A DNA stretch of 8,024 bases from Planctomycetota bacterium (GTDB lineage Bacteria > Planctomycetota > Planctomycetia > Pirellulales > UBA1268). The stretch is taken from assembly GCA_003670825.1 (NCBI GenBank), contig QWQL01000152.1, forward strand, positions 1 to 8,024. Reading direction: 5' to 3'. The notes beneath the pieces were generated by a model that saw only the letters and a list, made by a program, of their open reading frames with translations, searched no databases and was not told the origin of the DNA. Each line of letters opens with the position of its first letter. Positions within the stretch are counted from its first letter, which is position 1. This document shows positions 1-5,730 of this stretch, piece after piece. A program made the translations under genes and the position numbers.

Positions 1-629
1 ACCAACGCCGTCACCAGCACCGCGCCCACGGCGGGCAGGCCGGCGACGACCATCACCGCCACGAGTGCGACGAGCAGATAGTCGATCACCGCCACGGGCC
101 AGCCGCTGGCCGCCGCGAAGGCGGCGTCGAAGGCCACCAGCGTCGCCTCCTTCAGCCCGGCCGCCACGGCCGCCACCGTGAGCACCGCCACGCCGGCCAG
201 CAGCGCCGCATCGGAGGCGGTCAGGCCGGCCGTGTGACCGAGCAGAAACTGCTCGAGCCCGGCGCTCTCCGCGTAGCCCCAGGCAGGCAGGCCGGAAACG
301 AGCGCGATCCCAAGACCGAACGAGACGCCGATCACAATCGCGGTGGCCGCATCGTCGCGGGTGCGCGTGAACCGGCGCATGAGCACGAGCGTTCCGAGCC
401 CCACGAACGCCGCCACCAGCGCCCCGGCCAGCAGCGTCGCCAGATCCCGGCGGCCCGTGATCAGAAAACTGCAGGCCACGCCCACGAGCGTCGCGTGGGC
501 GGCAGCATCGCCCACCAGCGCCCGCTTGCGGAGCACGCAGAGTGCCCCCACCACGCCGGCCGCGAAGCCAACCGCCGCGACACCCGCCGCGACCACCAGG
601 GTGTTGTAGGCGATGCCGACCAGGATCAC
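1..629 (-). CDS. Metal-ion ABC transporter permease, ABC-3 family (C-terminus beyond window)
   Basis: This is the membrane channel subunit of a Mn/Zn/Fe-type ABC importer (TroC/MntC/ZnuB family) and acts in the inner membrane with the ATPase encoded just upstream. I translated it by hand from the minus strand: 209 codons are visible without a stop, against about 270-300 residues usual for the family, so roughly a quarter is missing at the left edge. Family marks are GDAAAHATL at residues 40-48 (matching the usual GDALSHA-type motif), DDAATAIVIG at 92-101, KEATLVAFD at 160-168 (cytoplasmic coupling region) and GLPAVGAVLVTAL at 197-209. Hydrophobic segments lie near 5-30, 63-84, 96-114, 139-158 and 183-208. 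The start is GTG, sharing GTGA with the TGA stop of the ATPase gene, which implies coupled translation. A second permease or a regulator gene may follow outside the window, as in tro operons; that is inference. Confidence 0.92.
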   Translation of the reverse strand, partial: MILVGIAYNTLVVAAGVAAVGFAAGVVGALCVLRKRALVGDAAAHATLVGVACSFLITGRRDLATLLAGALVAAFVGLGTLVLMRRFTRTRDDAATAIVIGVSFGLGIALVSGLPAWGYAESAGLEQFLLGHTAGLTASDAALLAGVAVLTVAAVAAGLKEATLVAFDAAFAAASGWPVAVIDYLLVALVAVMVVAGLPAVGAVLVTAL

Positions 630-1408
630 GGCGTCCGCCCCCGGGCGGCGACGGCCCTGGCGAGTTCGTCGAGCACCTCGATCTGGCCCGCGTAGGTGCG
701 GTTCAGATTCTCGGGCGTGAGCGTGGCCGCGGTCGGGCCGGTGGCCACCAGCCGCCTATCGACGAGCGCCACGCGGTCGAACCACTGGGCCGCCGTGCGG
801 AGATCGTGGTGCACCACGATCACCAACCGTCCTTCCCGCTTGAGCTCCGCAAGCACGCGAAAGATACTCTCCTGCGATCGCACGTCGACACCCGCCATCG
901 GCTCGTCGAGGAGGTAGATGTCGGCCTGCTGGGCCAGCGCCCGCGCCAGAAACACCCGCTGCTGCTGCCCGCCCGAGAGCTTGCCGATCTGGCGGTCCGC
1001 CATGTCGGCGAGGCCGACCCGATCGAGGCTCTCGGTAGCCAGTCGCCGCTCGTGGCCCCCCGGCCGCCGAAACCAGCCGAGGCGGCCGTAGGTGCCCATC
1101 AAGACCACGTCCATCACGTTGACGGGAAAATCCCAGTCGACGGTCTCCCGCTGCGGCACGTAACCCACGCGAGATCGAACGCGGTCGAGCGGCGCGCCGA
1201 AGAACCGCACGCTTCCGCCGACCATCGGCACCAGTCCCAGGGCCGCCTTGAGGAGCGTGCTCTTCCCCGCGCCGTTGGGACCGATGATCCCAAACAGGCA
1301 TGGGGCGTCGATCGCCAGGTCGACATTCCAGACGACGGGCCGCCGGCCATAGGCGACGGTCACGTCGTGGAACTCGACGATCGGGACGTGCGCGGCGGAC
1401 GGGTTCAC
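626..1408 (-). CDS. Metal-ion ABC transporter ATP-binding protein (Mn/Zn type)
   Basis: This is the cytoplasmic ATPase that powers the importer, 260 residues, normal length for the family. The full set of ABC motifs is visible: Walker A GPNGAGKST at 43-51, Q-loop Gln86, signature LSGGQQQR at 144-151, Walker B IYLLDEP at 164-170 with catalytic Glu169, D-loop around GVD 173-175, and the switch His at 201 in VVHHDL. The stretch RETVDWDFPVNVMDVVLMG (87-105) is typical of manganese/iron-type (MntB/TroB/SitB) ATPases. The start is GTG at 1408-1406 and overlaps the TGA of the binding-protein gene as GTGA; the gene's own stop overlaps the permease start in the same way. It therefore sits in the middle of a three-gene transcription unit. 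The metal specificity is inferred from neighbours and sequence character, not proven. Confidence 0.95.
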   Translation of the reverse strand: MNPSAAHVPIVEFHDVTVAYGRRPVVWNVDLAIDAPCLFGIIGPNGAGKSTLLKAALGLVPMVGGSVRFFGAPLDRVRSRVGYVPQRETVDWDFPVNVMDVVLMGTYGRLGWFRRPGGHERRLATESLDRVGLADMADRQIGKLSGGQQQRVFLARALAQQADIYLLDEPMAGVDVRSQESIFRVLAELKREGRLVIVVHHDLRTAAQWFDRVALVDRRLVATGPTAATLTPENLNRTYAGQIEVLDELARAVAARGRTP

Positions 1409-2349
1409 GGCTCACCCTTCAGCCCGGCGACGATGGTCCGCACGTTGGCTTCCAGCGCGGCTTCGAGCGTGTCTGCCCCGCTTCCCTCCGCTCCCAGCGA
1501 ATCGGAGTAGAGCGTGCCGCCGAGCCGCAGGTCGTGCCCCCGCGCGGCGGCCCCTTCCCGGAGCGCGGCCACATTGCGGTCCGACACGCTCGTTTCCACG
1601 AACACCGAGGGCACGCCCCGGGTCACCACCAGGTCGACGAGCCGGTTGATGTCGGCGAGACCGGCTTCGCTCTCGGTGCTCGTCCCCTGCACCCCCACCA
1701 CCTCGATCCCGTAGGCGCGGCCGAAGTAACGAAACGCGTCGTGAGCGGTCACGAGCACCCGCTGCGGCTCGGGAATCTCGGCGATCCGTTGCCTCGTCCG
1801 CTCATCGACCGCCACCAGCCGCGCGACATAGGCCTCGGCCCGCGCTCGGTAGTCGGCGGCCCCGGGCGGATCCACCGCGGCGAGCGCCTCAGCAACGATG
1901 GGCGGGCAGCGGCTCCAGAGCTTTGCGTCGAACCAGACGTGCGGATCAAACATGCCGCCACCGACGGCGAGCAGTTCCCCGGTCGGGAGGCTGTCACCCA
2001 CCACGGCGACCGGACGGCTGCTGCCCAGCCGTTCGAGGAGCGTCGCAAGCTTGCCCTCGAGGTGCAGGCCGGAAGCCACGACCAGGTCGGCCGCCGCCAG
2101 GCGATCGGCGTCGCGGGGCGTTGGCCGGTAGGAATGAGGATCGATGCCGGGGGCCATCAGGCACTCGACGCTCACACGATCGCCCCCAACCTGACGGACG
2201 AGGTCGGCGACCACCGTGGTGGTGGCCACCACCCGAGGCCGGCTTCCGCCGCCGCCGGCATCGCGTGCTGGCCGGCCCCCCTCCCCACAGCCCACCGCCG
2301 CGGCGAGCAGCACGACCAGCAGCCACCGACGATCAGCGGAAACACGCAT
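1405..2349 (-). CDS. TroA/MntA-like metal-binding lipoprotein of the ABC importer
   Basis: This is the substrate-binding protein (cluster A-I), 314 residues from the start I prefer. An N-terminal signal MRVSADRRWLLVVLLAAAVGC ends in a lipobox-like AVGC with Cys21, so it is probably a membrane-anchored lipoprotein. A Gly/Arg-rich linker (22-40) precedes the fold. Predicted metal ligands are His72 (DPHSY), His137 (DPHVW), His203 (TAHDAF) and Asp283 (LYSDSLG); their spacing of 65, 66 and 80 residues equals that of Treponema TroA (His68, His133, His199, Asp279). GLHLE at 94-98 also fits the family. There is no long His/Asp-rich loop as found in ZnuA, which favours Mn or mixed Mn/Fe/Zn over a dedicated zinc system. 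The frame is open for 45 more codons upstream, but those cover the promoter and operator (Arg-rich, then AT-rich), so I use ATG 2349. Only a weak GTGG precedes it, as a possible Shine-Dalgarno. Confidence 0.92.
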   Translation of the reverse strand: MRVSADRRWLLVVLLAAAVGCGEGGRPARDAGGGGSRPRVVATTTVVADLVRQVGGDRVSVECLMAPGIDPHSYRPTPRDADRLAAADLVVASGLHLEGKLATLLERLGSSRPVAVVGDSLPTGELLAVGGGMFDPHVWFDAKLWSRCPPIVAEALAAVDPPGAADYRARAEAYVARLVAVDERTRQRIAEIPEPQRVLVTAHDAFRYFGRAYGIEVVGVQGTSTESEAGLADINRLVDLVVTRGVPSVFVETSVSDRNVAALREGAAARGHDLRLGGTLYSDSLGAEGSGADTLEAALEANVRTIVAGLKGEP

Positions 2350-2357
2350 ACGACCAC

Positions 2358-2375
2358 TTTTTGAAGAGTCAAAAA
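2358..2375. promoter_or_regulatory. Operator-like palindrome 2 (TTTTTGA-N4-TCAAAAA)
   Basis: This is a second copy of the same inverted repeat, with arms of 7+7 bases around AGAG. It lies in the leader between the expected start of transcription and the ATG of the binding protein. Its centre is 22 bp from that of palindrome 1, about two helical turns, so two repressor dimers could sit on the same DNA face. The shared TTTTGA/TCAAAA arms but different 4-base spacers suggest that the arms are what is read. Confidence 0.6.
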
Positions 2376-2380
2376 ACATT

Positions 2381-2396
2381 TTTTGAAGCCTCAAAA
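2381..2396. promoter_or_regulatory. Operator-like palindrome 1 (TTTTGA-N4-TCAAAA)
   Basis: A perfect 6+6 inverted repeat, TTTTGA AGCC TCAAAA, abuts the -10 box and spans the expected transcription start of the importer operon. A dimeric repressor bound here would block initiation. It lies in a short AT-rich island within otherwise GC-rich DNA. A DtxR/MntR-type or Fur-type metalloregulator is the natural candidate by context; the sequence does not match the classical Fur or DtxR consensus that I know, so the regulator is unidentified. Confidence 0.6.
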
Positions 2397-2425
2397 TCAT
2401 AGCCGCCCGCACCGGCGGACGGCAA
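2396..2425 (-). promoter_or_regulatory. Sigma70-like promoter of the metal-importer operon
   Basis: On the minus strand, TTGCCG (2425-2420; four of six matches to TTGACA) and TATGAT (2401-2396; five of six matches to TATAAT) are separated by 18 bases. The expected transcription start is near 2389-2390, giving a leader of about 40 bases before the ATG at 2349. The two palindromes lie directly behind the -10 box. The call rests on consensus matching by eye. Confidence 0.6.
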
Positions 2426-2474
2426 CGCGGGCATCGCCTGCGCCCGATTCGGAAAAAACCGGTCGGCCGGCGCG

Positions 2475-2503
2475 TTGACCGCATCGCATGGCAGACTTAG
2501 GTT
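2475..2503 (+). promoter_or_regulatory. Candidate promoter for the acetyltransferase gene
   Basis: TTGACC (2475-2480; five of six matches) and TAGGTT (2498-2503; three of six, with the most conserved first, second and last positions present) are spaced exactly 17 bases apart on the plus strand. Transcription would begin near 2510, leaving a leader of about 35 bases. An 8-base palindrome GTTCGAAC (2501-2508) overlaps the -10 end. The -10 match is weak, so this remains a candidate. Confidence 0.4.
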
Positions 2504-2544
2504 CGAACGGACGGCGGCGCCGGATTGGCCCCGGAAAAGGCACC

Positions 2545-3105
2545 ATGGATTCGACCTACTTCAAGCGGTACCGCATGGAGGTGGACCTGACGGTCCCCCG
2601 GTTCGCTGCCGCGCTGCCGACGGATTACCGCTACGTGCCCTGGAACGAGGCGGTCCTCGACATCCACGCCCGGACCAAGTTTCGGTCGTTTCGAGACGAG
2701 ATCGATGCGGTCGTGTTTCCCTGCCTGGGCAACCTGGAGGGCTGCCGGCGGCTGATGCGGGAGATCCGCAACAAGTCCGGCTTTCTGCCCAATGCGACCT
2801 GGCTGATCGCCCACGGTTCGACGCCCGAGAGCCTGCAGTGGTGCGGCACGATCCAGGGCATCACCGAACGGGGTGGCGGCGGCATGATCCAAAACATCGG
2901 CGTGGTTCCGGGGCACCGCGGCCTCAGCCTCGGCACCTGCCTGATCGAGCGGTCCCTGGCCGGGTTCCGGATGCACGGTCTGAGCCGTGTCGGCCTGGAG
3001 GTGACGGCCGAGAACGCCAGTGCCGTCCGCCTCTATCAGCGGCTGGGTTTCCGCCGGGTGCGAACGGTGTACAAAGTGGTGGACGAAGACGCCGTCGTCG
3101 CCTAA
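2545..3105 (+). CDS. GNAT-family N-acetyltransferase
   Basis: A 186-residue protein with a C-terminal GNAT fold, which would transfer an acetyl group from acetyl-CoA to an amine in the cytoplasm; the substrate cannot be read from sequence. Strand beta4 and the acetyl-CoA pyrophosphate loop are at IGVVPGHRGLSLG (118-130), followed by the helix TCLIERSLAGF. The later GNAT motif is NASAVRLYQRLGF (157-169), with Tyr164 in the position of the usual general acid. The loop reads R-G-L-S-L-G, so the usual Gly of R-x-x-G-x-G is Ser128. The N-terminal part (1-90), starting MDSTYFKRYRMEVDL, is a longer extension than in minimal GNAT enzymes and looks planctomycete-like to me. I chose ATG 2545 because GGAAAAGG (2533-2540) stands 4 bases before it; the in-frame ATG at 2488 lies inside the candidate promoter and would add an Arg-rich tail. 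It is divergent from the metal importer. Confidence 0.85.
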   Translation: MDSTYFKRYRMEVDLTVPRFAAALPTDYRYVPWNEAVLDIHARTKFRSFRDEIDAVVFPCLGNLEGCRRLMREIRNKSGFLPNATWLIAHGSTPESLQWCGTIQGITERGGGGMIQNIGVVPGHRGLSLGTCLIERSLAGFRMHGLSRVGLEVTAENASAVRLYQRLGFRRVRTVYKVVDEDAVVA

Positions 3106-3110
3106 CGTGC

Positions 3111-3146
3111 GGCGGGTGAGTGGCGGCCTCCGGCCTCCGACCCGCC
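3111..3146 (+). terminator. GC-rich stem-loop after the acetyltransferase gene
   Basis: GGCGGGT (3111-3117) and ACCCGCC (3140-3146) form a 7-bp stem; the enclosed stretch contains GGCC-TCC-GGCC, which can pair further. It begins 5 bases after the stop codon. There is no T-run after it, so it may be an inefficient terminator or a processing/stability hairpin between the acetyltransferase and the peptidase pair rather than a true end of transcription. Confidence 0.35.
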
Positions 3147-3185
3147 AGTCCGCCAAACCCGGTTCCTTGCCAAGGCTGATCCGTT

Positions 3186-4433
3186 TTGAAGCAGTCGCTC
3201 CACTCGGCCACGCTGTCCAACGGGATCATTCTCGTCGGCGAACGACTGCCCGACCTCGAATCCGTAGCAGTCGCCTTTCATTCCCCGGCAGGATCGATCC
3301 ACGACCCCGTCGGCACGTGTGGCCTGGCGACGGTCGCCGGAGAAATGTGCCTCCGCGGCGCGGGCGTTCGTGACAGCCGCCAACTCGTCGAGGATCTCGA
3401 GTCGGCCGGGGTGCAGTGGTCGCAGGGCGTGTCGAGCACCCATGCCAGCTTCTCGGGCGCCATGGTGGCCCGGCATCTGCCCGACGTCCTCCCGATCTAC
3501 GCCGACATCCTCCGGCGACCGCTGCTGCCCGAGGATGAGTTGCCGGCTGCCCGCCAGATGGTCCTCCAGAATCTGGCCGGCATCGAGGACGACCCGGCCC
3601 ATCGCGCGATAGCCGCCCTGCGGCGGATCCACTGCCCAGCGCCGTGGGGGATGCCCACCGAGGGCATCTCGGCCGACGTGGAATCGATCAGCATCGACGA
3701 CGTCCGCGGCTTCGTCGGCCACCACCTCCAGCCCGGTGGGATGATCGTCTCCGTCGCCGGCCGGATCGACTGGGATGATTTCGTCCGCCGTGTCGACGAT
3801 CTGCTCGGCGACTGGCCTGCCGTGTCGTCCGCCGCCGTCGGCGTTGGCCCGCGGGGGCCATTCATCCACCACGTGCCCCACGACTCGCAGCAGACCCACA
3901 TCGCTCTCGCCTGGTCGGTGCCACCGTATCGCGACGACGCGTCGCACGAGGCGACCGCGGCACTGGCGATCCTCGGCGGCGGGCCGAGTTCGCGATTCTT
4001 CACCGAGATTCGCGAGCGACGCGGCCTCTGCTACAGCGTCTCGGCGGGCTACCAGACGAGCCGCGACTTCGCCAACGCGGTCTGCTACTCCGGCACCTCG
4101 GCCGAACGGGCCCAGGAGACGCTCGACGTGATGCTCGCGGAGATCGGGCGGCTGCCGGGCACGATCTCTCCCGACGAACTCGGCCGCGTGAAGGCTCGGG
4201 CCAAGAGCGGGCTGACCATGCAGCAGGAGTCGAGCGCGGCCCGGGCGGGTGCCATCGCCCGCCAGTGGTATCACCTCGGTCGCCTGCGGACGCTCGCCCA
4301 GGAACTCGAACGATACGATCGCCTCGATGTGGCCGGCGTCGAGGGCTGGCTCGCCGACCAACCGCCCCGCGATCTGACGGTGGTGTCGCTGGGCCGGGAT
4401 CCGTTGGAGGTGCGTTGTGCCATTCCTGCATGA
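3186..4433 (+). CDS. M16 peptidase family protein, non-catalytic (Arg/Tyr) subunit
   Basis: A 415-residue protein with the two-domain M16B fold (about 1-210 and 225-400), without signal peptide, so probably cytoplasmic. At the position of the zinc motif HxxEH it reads TVAGE (49-53), and at the distal metal glutamate it reads VLQNL (126-130) in place of the usual VLEEI, so all zinc ligands and the catalytic Glu appear lost. The C-terminal domain retains SSRFFTEIRERRGLCYSV (268-285) with the Arg279/Tyr283 pair that contacts substrate in M16 enzymes. By known family behaviour this is a partner subunit, not a peptidase by itself. Translation starts at TTG 3186: an in-frame TGA lies at 3177-3179, and the next in-frame Met would be inside the domain. 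AAGG (3172-3175) is a weak Shine-Dalgarno. The 3' end overlaps the catalytic subunit gene by 17 bases. Inactivation is seen in the sequence; the partnership is inferred. Confidence 0.92.
   Translation: MKQSLHSATLSNGIILVGERLPDLESVAVAFHSPAGSIHDPVGTCGLATVAGEMCLRGAGVRDSRQLVEDLESAGVQWSQGVSSTHASFSGAMVARHLPDVLPIYADILRRPLLPEDELPAARQMVLQNLAGIEDDPAHRAIAALRRIHCPAPWGMPTEGISADVESISIDDVRGFVGHHLQPGGMIVSVAGRIDWDDFVRRVDDLLGDWPAVSSAAVGVGPRGPFIHHVPHDSQQTHIALAWSVPPYRDDASHEATAALAILGGGPSSRFFTEIRERRGLCYSVSAGYQTSRDFANAVCYSGTSAERAQETLDVMLAEIGRLPGTISPDELGRVKARAKSGLTMQQESSAARAGAIARQWYHLGRLRTLAQELERYDRLDVAGVEGWLADQPPRDLTVVSLGRDPLEVRCAIPA
4406..4410 (+). promoter_or_regulatory. Shine-Dalgarno GGAGG inside the upstream gene
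   Basis: GGAGG lies within the last codons of the non-catalytic M16 gene, 6 bases before GTG 4417. It fixes the start of the catalytic subunit and shows that this gene can bind ribosomes on its own while being translationally linked to its partner. Confidence 0.75.
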
Positions 4434-5658
4434 ACGGCTCCCCAACGGGCTCGACGTGATTGCCGAGACGTCGGAGTCGGCGGTCTCGACGAGCGTGGGC
4501 TTCTTCGTGATGACCGGATCACGGGACGAATCAGACGCCCTCTGGGGAACGAGCCACTTCCTCGAGCACATGGTCTTCAAGGGCACCCCCGAGATCCCGG
4601 GCGACGCGATCAACCGCCGCTTCGACGACATGGGCGCGAGCGTCAATGCGTTCACCAGCGAGGAAGACACCGTCTACTACGCGTCGGTGCTGCCGGAGCA
4701 GCAGCACGAAGCGGTGGATCTCGTGGCGCGGATGATGCGGCCCGCACTCCGCGACGAGGATTTCGAGACCGAGAAGCTCGTCATCCTGGAGGAGATCCGG
4801 ATGTACGACGACCAGCCGCCGTTCGGGGCCGACGAGCTCTGCCGGGCGGCCTTCTTCGGCGGGCATCCTCTCGGCCGCAGCGTACTCGGCACCGCAGACT
4901 CGATCCGCGGACTACCCGTGGCGGCGATGCGCGACTACCACCGCCGCCGCTACGCCCCCGGAACGATGGTGCTCGCGGCCAGTGGCGCCGTCGACTTCCC
5001 CGCGCTCGTGGAGTCGGCCAAGCGGCTGTGCGGCGCCTGGGAGCCGGTGACCGCGCCGGAGCGGCTCGTGAGCGTTTCGCCGCGGGCGGCCGCGCGACCG
5101 GGTCGGGAGCGGATCGTGCGGCCGGCGGCGGCGCTCGACTACGCCGTCTGGATGGTCGCCGGCCCCGACGAACACGACCCCGACCGCCACGCCGCCCGCC
5201 TGCTCTCCGTGGTGCTGGGCGACTCGTCCGGCAGCCGCCTCTACTGGGGGCTCGTCGACTCCGGCGAGGCCGAGCAGGCCGCGTGCATCCATCAAGACTT
5301 CCTCGACGCCGGGGTATTCATCACGCAGCTCTCCTGCGACGCCGCCGACGTCGATGAGCTGACGGAGCGGATCGCGGGCATCTACGCGACCGCGGCCTCC
5401 GGCGGCATCCCGCCGGCGGAGTTTGAGCGGGCGCAAAACAAGCTCGCCAGCCGCGTCGTGCTGGGGGGGGAGAAGCCGCGCCGCCGACTGTTTGAAGTGG
5501 GGCTCGACTGGTCGCACTGCCGCACCTACCGGTCGGTCGGCGACAACCTCCGGATCGTCGAGCAGATCACGCTCGACGACGTGCATCGGGTGCTGAAGAC
5601 GTGGCCGCTCGACGCCCCCGCGGCGGCCGTGGTCGCCGGCCCGGGCTCCGGCAGCTGA
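4417..5658 (+). CDS. M16 zinc metallopeptidase, catalytic (HxxEH) subunit
   Basis: A 413-residue M16B (insulinase/pitrilysin-like) peptidase without signal peptide. The zinc site HFLEH is at 47-51 (His47, catalytic Glu50, His51) and the distal glutamate is in VILEEI at 122-127 (Glu125 or Glu126, about 75 residues on, as in the family). NAFTSEEDTVYY (77-88) and GRSVLGTADSI (153-163) are further conserved stretches. In the C-terminal domain the block that normally carries the Arg/Tyr pair reads SRLYWGLVDSGEAEQAAC (273-290), so that pair is missing; the upstream partner supplies it. The enzyme would degrade peptides or small unfolded proteins inside a closed chamber formed by the heterodimer. 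GTG 4417 is chosen for its GGAGG 6 bases upstream. It contains a run of eight G at 5463-5470. Specificity cannot be told from sequence. Confidence 0.94.
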   Translation: MPFLHERLPNGLDVIAETSESAVSTSVGFFVMTGSRDESDALWGTSHFLEHMVFKGTPEIPGDAINRRFDDMGASVNAFTSEEDTVYYASVLPEQQHEAVDLVARMMRPALRDEDFETEKLVILEEIRMYDDQPPFGADELCRAAFFGGHPLGRSVLGTADSIRGLPVAAMRDYHRRRYAPGTMVLAASGAVDFPALVESAKRLCGAWEPVTAPERLVSVSPRAAARPGRERIVRPAAALDYAVWMVAGPDEHDPDRHAARLLSVVLGDSSGSRLYWGLVDSGEAEQAACIHQDFLDAGVFITQLSCDAADVDELTERIAGIYATAASGGIPPAEFERAQNKLASRVVLGGEKPRRRLFEVGLDWSHCRTYRSVGDNLRIVEQITLDDVHRVLKTWPLDAPAAAVVAGPGSGS

Positions 5659-5730
5659 GGCCGCCGCTTCCATCGTCCGGCCCCCCACGTCATACTCTCA
5701 GCGTGCTCTGACTGAGGGCTTTCCCCGAGG

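Noticed and set aside
542..1510. Long plus-strand open frame opposite the ATPase gene
   Set aside because: It is Pro/Arg/His-rich with no recognisable domain; the opposite strand encodes a complete ABC ATPase. Long antisense frames are common in GC-rich DNA.
2350..2484. A 45-codon N-terminal extension of the metal-binding lipoprotein up to 2484
   Set aside because: It would precede a complete lipoprotein signal, is Arg/Pro/Cys-rich and then AT-rich, and covers the promoter and both palindromes.
2501..2508. GTTCGAAC palindrome as an operator
   Set aside because: Eight bases only, single copy; such a palindrome is expected by chance often enough not to list it as a site.
2488..2544. Start of the acetyltransferase at the in-frame ATG 2488
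   Set aside because: It lies between the candidate -35 and -10 boxes, adds an Arg-rich stretch and lacks a good Shine-Dalgarno, while ATG 2545 has GGAAAAGG 4 bases upstream.
3102..4670. 522-codon minus-strand open frame opposite the M16 genes
   Set aside because: Low-complexity Arg/Ala/Gly composition and no motif, while the plus strand encodes two clear M16 proteins here.
5659..5730. Terminator or separate promoter between the peptidase pair and the ABC-2 permease
   Set aside because: I see no convincing hairpin with a T-run; CATACT (5691-5696) has no good -35 partner.
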